Assembly (NCBI RefSeq): GCF_014805685.1
Contig: NC_060909.1
Location: forward strand, 2,779,792-2,843,791
Direction: 5' to 3'
Origin: Silurus meridionalis
Taxonomy: Eukaryota; Chordata; Actinopteri; Siluriformes; Siluridae
Length of the DNA stretch: 64,000 bases
Every line of letters starts with the position of its first letter. The stretch's first letter is position 1. A model generated the notes under the pieces. That model made no database searches. It worked only from the letters and a program-made list of their open reading frames with translations, and was not told the DNA's origin. This document shows, piece after piece, positions 25,623 through 33,600 of the stretch. A program made the translations under genes and the position numbers.

Positions 25623-28600
25623 ACTTTTATACACCTCTGGTTCATCTTAAACAGGGATGTCCTCCTGGATCTCTAGACTTCAAAGAACTACAATGCAAAG
25701 CTTTTGATGACAAGCCCCTAGTTGCTGGGAGCAGTTACCAGTGGACGACTTTTCATGGAGGTCAGTAAAGCATGCGTGAAAATCTCCCTCCCTCAAGCTT
25801 TACTCAAGGTGACCTCATCAATGTCCTTTGGTTTGTCCTGATGTCCCAGGCTCTGACCCCTGTGAGCTCAGCTGTTTGGCCTTGGGACACAATTTCTACT
25901 ACAACTTTGGGCGAGTCCTGGATGGCACGCCCTGTTCAGCCGAGCCTGGGGCTGAATGTGTGAACGGGAAATGCCTGGTGAGGGACAACCTGCAATTTCA
26001 ATACACTACTCCGGCTTTTTTCTTCTTCTTCTCCTTTTTTTATTTCTTTGATAATGCATAATCGTTTTTGTATGTTTTATGAGTTAGTGACATACCCAGT
26101 CTTTAGATTAGCTAGAGGCAAAGCAGCTGTGCCATGTGGAAAGCCTCAGCTCTTCATGCACACCCACTTAATCTCCGTAACGTCACATTTTTTTATGCTC
26201 GTTAGATAAATTTAGATAAACACATGAAGGAACATTTTTTTAATTCCATTCCATTTACAGCGATGTTATAATTTGAGCAAAAATCTTACTCATCATCACT
26301 TATCCCACCCCCTACACTTAAACTAGTGCATGTGGAGAACTGTTTTAACCACCAGAAACATGCTCATGTGCATTGAATGAGGGTAAAGATCCAGGTCATG
26401 GTGCAGCTTCTCAAGCAAGAACCTCAGCATAAATATACATATGTGCATTTATTTTTTTTGCACATCCTATTCCACATTTATTCTCCATTCGCTATTATAA
26501 TAAGCTTCAGGAAGATGTTCCACTAGATGTTGTGGAGATGATGTGCTCAAGGGCATTAGAAAAAGTGAGGAGGAGGTCTGGGGTGCAATCAGTGTTCCAG
26601 TTCATACCAAAGGTCTTCAATAGGGTTGAGATCAGAGCTCTATAGCAGGAGATCTTCCACTCCATCTCATGTAAAGCAGATCTTCACGGAGCTGCTTTGT
26701 GCACAGGGGAATTGTCCTGCTGGAAAAGGTTTGGGTCTCCTAGTTCAAGTTATCCCATTTCTTCCAGTGCTCTCAGTATAGTACAGTAATGGTCCATCAC
26801 ATCTTTCATATATACTCACCCTCTACTATACCAATTTGGTGTCATATGGAGATTGTGGATTTCTTCTCACCAGAACCTCATTAAAGCTCCCCTCATTCAT
26901 GCTCTTCCATATTTTCTCACTTCTTCTCACCTATGAGACCAAGGCTTGAAGTCACAGCATGCATTCCCATCCTTATTTTTAATAAACATGTTCAAAATAG
27001 TCCTTGACGCAGCGTATATTACACAGACGTGAAGCTGAATTTATGGGCTGTGAGAAAAGTGTGTGAGTGTTTTGAGGGTCCTCTGGCACTCAGAGGACCA
27101 CCTGCAGGAGAAGCAGGTGGTCTGATGGTGCAGGATAGATGGAGTCCAGATTACGGAGCGCACCCTTGAAATCTACTTACGATATACACCGTATGTTTCT
27201 AATCACTGGCCCCTGACGACAGTCGTGAAGGGTTATTTAAATCAACCGATCGAAGTCACGGTGGTTGATCCCACGTACACGTGGTGAAGGAAAGAGAGGA
27301 GAAAAAAAAGGAATGAAAGAGCGTCTTTTCCTGTTTGTTTCAGTTTACGCTCAAGTGCGTGAGAAGGTTAGTGTGAAACAGAAAGCGAGGTTTAATTATA
27401 GGCTACTGGAGTTGCCAGGGAGCGACGGGTGTAAAGACCTCCCTATGGATTTGATAATCCCCTCTTCGAATTTTCCTGGGCCCTTCCTCCTCCTCCTTCT
27501 GACTCACCCTCTCTGATCCGGGGCTCCTGTGTGAACCTTTTCTGAACATGTTTTTCCCAGCTTTGTTTGATCCAGATAGAGACCAAGGTCATGCCACAGA
27601 CCATCTGCTGCGGGATGACCGTGAAAAAACGCTTTGCTGTAGTGGACTTATTGAAGCGGTCCAGATTGGATTCGGTTTGGATTTTTTTTGTTGTTGCTGT
27701 TTTAGCGGTTCACATCCTTCTATTTTTTTTTTACAAATGAATCATTGGCTTATGGAGACAACGTGCACTGGACATGTAAAAATTGCATTGGACCGCTGAT
27801 TCTCTAGCAGAACTTGAGAATGCGCCGGACGTTTTGTGCAGGATTTAGATATCAGACCTCGGGTTTGAATGAAAATAAAAAAGCACACGTGTTTCTGAAC
27901 CGAATACTGGACTCTGCATGTGATGACAGATTTAATAGCTGTGAGGTGAGACATGGTACAACAGGGAATGTTTATTCTGGTAGAGCACAACGTGTATTTC
28001 GTCTGTTCTTACCTTGATTTTACTCAAATCCCAAAGATGGCTTGTGAAGACGTGTGTATATCTTTAAGCCCTTTATCATGGCCATGTAGGTGATCCTGTG
28101 AAGAATGGTCATGGGATGGGAAAACAGCAGCTTGTGGAGGAAGGGGGTGTAAGATGTTGGACTTCTTATCAGAAGGTCATGAGTTCAAATCCCACCACTA
28201 AGCAAGGCCCTTAACCCTCAACTGCTCAGTTGTATGAATGAAATAAATGTAAGTCACTCTGGATAAGAGCACCAGCCCTGAATACCTACAACAATACAGA
28301 CATGTGTAGGTCATGCACAGAAGTTTCACATAGACAGTATCCTGGATCAGTTTGGGATCAAAGTGGTATCCCAGTGCAACCTTCTGCATCACCAAACCAC
28401 CCTAAAGACTCATTTGAGTCAAAAATTCACATACGAGGGGGTATCAAAAGGTTTTGAGACTCACTCTGTTTACAAGAAAGTACTTATTTATTTACGTTTA
28501 CACACGATAACCTTCAAAATGGTCCTCCCAGCATTCCTGCCACTTCTGAACTGTGTCCTGGAAGTCTTCTTTTCGGAACCTCTCAAGCACCTTCTGCGAT

Positions 28601-30593
28601 TCACGCCGGATCTCTGCAATCGTGTCAAAACGGCGACCTCTGAGCAACTTCATCTTCCAGATGAAGAGGGCAAAGTTGGCATGAGCCAATCCTGGAGAGG
28701 ATCACGTGGATTGTTCTCCGACGATCATCATGCACGTGTTGCCAAAGGGTTTTGTTGATCTCTCGTCGTCTTTCAGTGATGTTCTTCTGCTCTTTAAACT
28801 CTCGTGCCGCTCAAAACACCTCGAAAGACTCGATGCAGCATAGGAAATTTTCTCGTCCTTTTTAGACCTGGAAAATCGATAGGATTTTAGAAGTGGTAGC
28901 TTAGTGATTAAAATGTTGGCCTTCTCATTGAAAGGTCATGATTTCCAATGCCAGCAATGTTAAGTTGCTACCTCTCAAGGGCCCTTAAACAAGGTTCTTA
29001 ACCCTCAACTACTCGGTTATCTAAGCAGAATAATTGTAAGTTGCTTTGGGAAAGGGTGTCTGCCAAATACCACAAATGTAATGTAAATGTAGATTTCGAC
29101 TGGTGCCATATAAAATGCTTGATTAGTGTAATCCTTTCAGATGGGTGTGCTGTGATCTGCATCTGAAATAGCATGTCGTGATAAGTTGGGAGGGACGGCT
29201 GTTGGGTTTCTAATCTTAGTTTTTTTGTTTGTGTGTAGAAACCAGGGTGTGACCTGATCTTTGGCTCCCAGCTGCAGGAAGATGCCTGCATGGTGTGTGG
29301 AGGCCAGAACACTACCTGCCTTCAGCACCGCAGTGTTTACCGGAGTGGCGAGCAGGACCTCGGTCAGTACCGATACGATTTTCTGAATCAGGAAGCGCTT
29401 TATTGCCAAGTATGTTTGCACTTAACAAGGAATTTGTTTTGGGAATTGTTATCCTGTGGTTCCTGTAGGTTCCTGATGAAGTGCTTTTATGGGACACACT
29501 GATACACACTCGCGCACACAAACCGCACACAATACACTGACTTCTTTAAAAAGCATTTTCATGCTGGAAAAGAGAAAATGGGGATTGTGATGGAAATGAT
29601 ACCAGCTTTGTCCTTCAACTCGATGTTTCTCTGCATCTGGATTTCTAAGCTTGAAGACTTTCACCACAGTGCTTTTGATGATGAGAAAGCCGTAATTCTC
29701 CATCACAGTTCCATATGCAAAAACAAGGAAAAACAAGGTTTACAGGATGGCTACAGAAAGACAGGGCCATAGAAAAACACCCACACTAATAGATGTTGTA
29801 TATACTGAGTGTGGATTTAATGATAAATATGGTCTCAGGATGGTGCTCATACACAGTGCACAGTGTTACAACTTTTTTTTTTTCCTCGCTCTTATCTCTC
29901 AACAGGGCCGTTTGGATACAATGAGGTCACCATGATCCCAGCCGGAGCCACCCACATCAGAGTGACTGATAACAGCAAAAACTATTTAGGTTAGAGCAGG
30001 GTCGTTTTGTTCCTGTTCGCTGGGAGATAAATGTGTTTTTGATTCAAATGTAGCTTACAGTACAGCGCCTGTCAAGAGTTTGGAAACACCTTGTCTTTTT
30101 TTTTTTTTTAAGAGACACTCAGATGTTTCTTTGGTTTATAAGCAACAAATTAGGTCATGTAATGGTATGAAGATCGACTTTGACCAAACAAATAGATCAA
30201 TATCCTGGGGGTGTAAAGGTAAACAAAATTAAATTTCGGTACAGTTAAAGGGGAAGAAATGCAAAACATAAAATTGCTTTGTCTTTTTTTATTAACGCAG
30301 TTTATTATTATAAGTATTTGTGAACATCGATAAAATAATTATAAATAATTTTACCTGCTTGGTAAAATAATATATAAATAATTATATATTATGATATATA
30401 TTATATTTATAAAAATAAATTCGAATAAATTAATACGATACAATTTTTATTATATTGATTAAACTGATTAATCGATTAAATTGCCACAAATTAATTTGAT
30501 TAAATAAAATATAATAACTGAAAACATGTTATTAAAATGTAATAAAAGTTTACATTTGTTAGACTCCATTTAGTTAATACAGGTATGTATATA

Positions 30594-30633
<40 letters not shown>

Positions 30634-33600
30634 AGCCACTTCCTGGTTAGCAGCTATTGCTAGCATTATGGATTCTTTAGCGTTTTCATGCATGCACGAA
30701 GCAAAACGGATTTCCAGTACTGAGCGAGTAGCCACAGTGACACTGCGCTAACTCTAGAATCTTTTTTATACCCCTGGCATTGTTGTGTTTGTTTTCAAGT
30801 TTATTTGCGGTCCACCACTTAATATGTTCCCGAGGGAAGTCAGATTTTAACTCTGTTTCGCACGTGAAAAGGATTGCATTTGGTACACGTGTGCACCGGA
30901 CTGAAAGCCCTGTGTCGAAAAATAAACAGAAACCTGTAAAGTGAAATGTGACAGAGCGGCATGTATTTTATCCAGGCTACTACTACTGTTATTGCATAAG
31001 GTGACAGTTTGATGAAAATGAATACGGTTACATTTCCTAGCTTGTTGCTTAGTAACAAAAGGAACATGGATGTGACTTTCAAAAATGATAAAAGACTCAG
31101 TATTTCCACACGTTTGGCAGACTGTATAATTACATATTATAATAATTATATATATATATATTTTTATTAAAATATATTTTTTTTAAAAATTAAAATTAAA
31201 ATTGTTGTTACTTTTTATGTTGCAAAAGTAACTTTTGCAGTATTTTTATGTTTAAATAATTGAATCGAGTATTACATTTTTTATGCTTGCAAATTAGACT
31301 GCAAGTTTACCCATTAATTGCTTAATTGTATTTTTTTTATTTTTTTGCTAGCTAGTTTGCTTTCCATTTTTGGGTTTGTTCTGGCTTCAGAGTCAGACTA
31401 GAATCACGTTTGCTTGCTAGTTTGATTTCACGTACTTTGTTACTGGTTGCTATTTTGTTTTCTCTTGTCAGGTTTGTATAGTATGCTACAACCCCAATTC
31501 CAAAAAAAAATGGGGACCCTGTGTAAAATGTAAATAAAAACAGAATGCAGTGGTTTGCAAATCTGATACATGCATATTCTATTCACAAGAAAACAAAAAC
31601 AAATCAAATGTTTAAACTGAGTATTTATACAATTTTAAAGAAAAAATACGGTTATTTTTATTTTTGATGGCTCCACCACGTTTTAAATAAGTTGGGACAG
31701 AGCCATGTTTACTACTGCTTATCATCATGTCCTCTGTCCGTATACATCTGGGAACTGAGGAGACCAGTTGCTGAAGTTTTAAAAGAGAAATGTTGTTCCA
31801 TATGTGTCTGAAATATGATTCTAGCTGCTCTAACAGTTCTGGGTGTCCTTTGTTGTATTTTTTGGTTCATGATGCACTAAATGTTTTGAAATTGTAAAAG
31901 GTCTAGACTGCAGGCAGACCAGTTCAGCACCTGGACTCTTTTACTACGAAGTAATGAAGTCATCCGATGTTCTATTGTGAATAAAATACGGGTTTGTGAG
32001 ATTAGCAAGTCATTGCATTCTGTCTTATTCACATTTTATTCAGTGCCCCAACCTTTTTGGAATTGCGTTTGTAGGTTAGAGTCAGATTCAACTGTATTGT
32101 TATTGTTTGTGTGTGTATATATACAGTATTTATCCAGTATTTATATCACAGTTATTATCCAGAATGTGGTTGAATTTTTTTAATTTTTTTAATGTAAAAA
32201 TGGTTTGTCTTGCATGACCCAGCCCTTCAGAATGGACACTCCCAGTTTGTAATTAATGGGAATTGGAAGATCAGTGTTCCGGGTGAGTATAACGTGGCTG
32301 GAACCAAACTGGTGTATCGCCGTTCAGCCGATACATGGGAGAGCTTTGAGGTGCCCGGGCCAACACTGGAGGACCTTCACATTATGGTGAGTGATTCCAT
32401 GGTTGTATCGTCATCATTTTTGGTGGATGCTATACACAAACAGGGAAACGAAATTCTTTTGTAATGTTAATCCCATTTCAATCCAGCAGTCTGAGTATAA
32501 TTAGGACCTGCTGACTGACCCTTGATAATGTGCCTGCAGGTTTTATCTACTGTAAGAAATTTTGGAATAGAGTATGAGTACTGGCTGCCACCTGAACTCT
32601 ACGCCATGCATCACGGAAGGCAGAGTCCATACTGGCATCACCACACATCAAATTTCCTGCCCTGGGAATTGCCAACTACTACCACCACTACTACTACCAC
32701 TACCAGGATGAGACCACCTGTCCCCACACAACCTTCATGGGGTGAAAACCACTTAATACTATTAAACAGACGAATATGTTTCATATACTATTATAAATAA
32801 AAGTTAAGGTTCTTTACAATAATAACTATAAAAATCAACCAAAGATGATTGGTAGACGTGGAAAAGGGCAAGCTTGCATCATGCCTCTGATCAAACCAGT
32901 TACTGCAAGGGTATGAATACATGTGGACGTATGTAGGACTGTTAGCTTAGTGGTTCCAGTCTGGCCAAATCCCAACCTCACCAAGCTCCCACTTCTGTAC
33001 CCCTGAGCAAAGCCCTTAACCACTTTGCTGCTTAGTTATATGAATGAGACAAAATGCCATAAATGGATGAAGAATATCTAAAGCTGGGTTTAAATCTCAG
33101 CCTCAGAAGTGGATCTTGATTGGGGAAGTGGTAGCTGTTTGGTTAAGATGATATTAGAAGGTCATAAGTTAAAATCCCAGCACCACAAACTGCCACTGCT
33201 GCGTCCTTGATCAATGCCCTTAACCTTTAAACGCACAGGTCTATAAATGAGATCACTGTAAGTCACTCTGGATAATGGCATCTGCCAAATGCTGTAACTG
33301 TAATCCTTTGCTTTTGGGGCTCATCAGCCTTAAGTGCTGGCATAATGGCGTTTTATTGAGATTTTGTATATTTTGAAATGCTTTTCTGCTCAGCATAGCT
33401 GTAGAAATTGGTTCTCTAGAAATTTCTGATTCAGATATTTTGTTTATACACTAACCACATTCCATGAACTGTACCTCCTGCCACATGATTGGATAAATGG
33501 TCATGATTAAAGAGTTAATGCAAGCGTGTCCAATACAAAATATGTTGATTACACATGTTGTTATCGCACTAGTCGTTTATTTCCACAAAAAACAATATTC

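Noticed and set aside
28363..28758. 131-codon open frame, plus strand
   Set aside because: It is antisense to the mariner transposase remnant.
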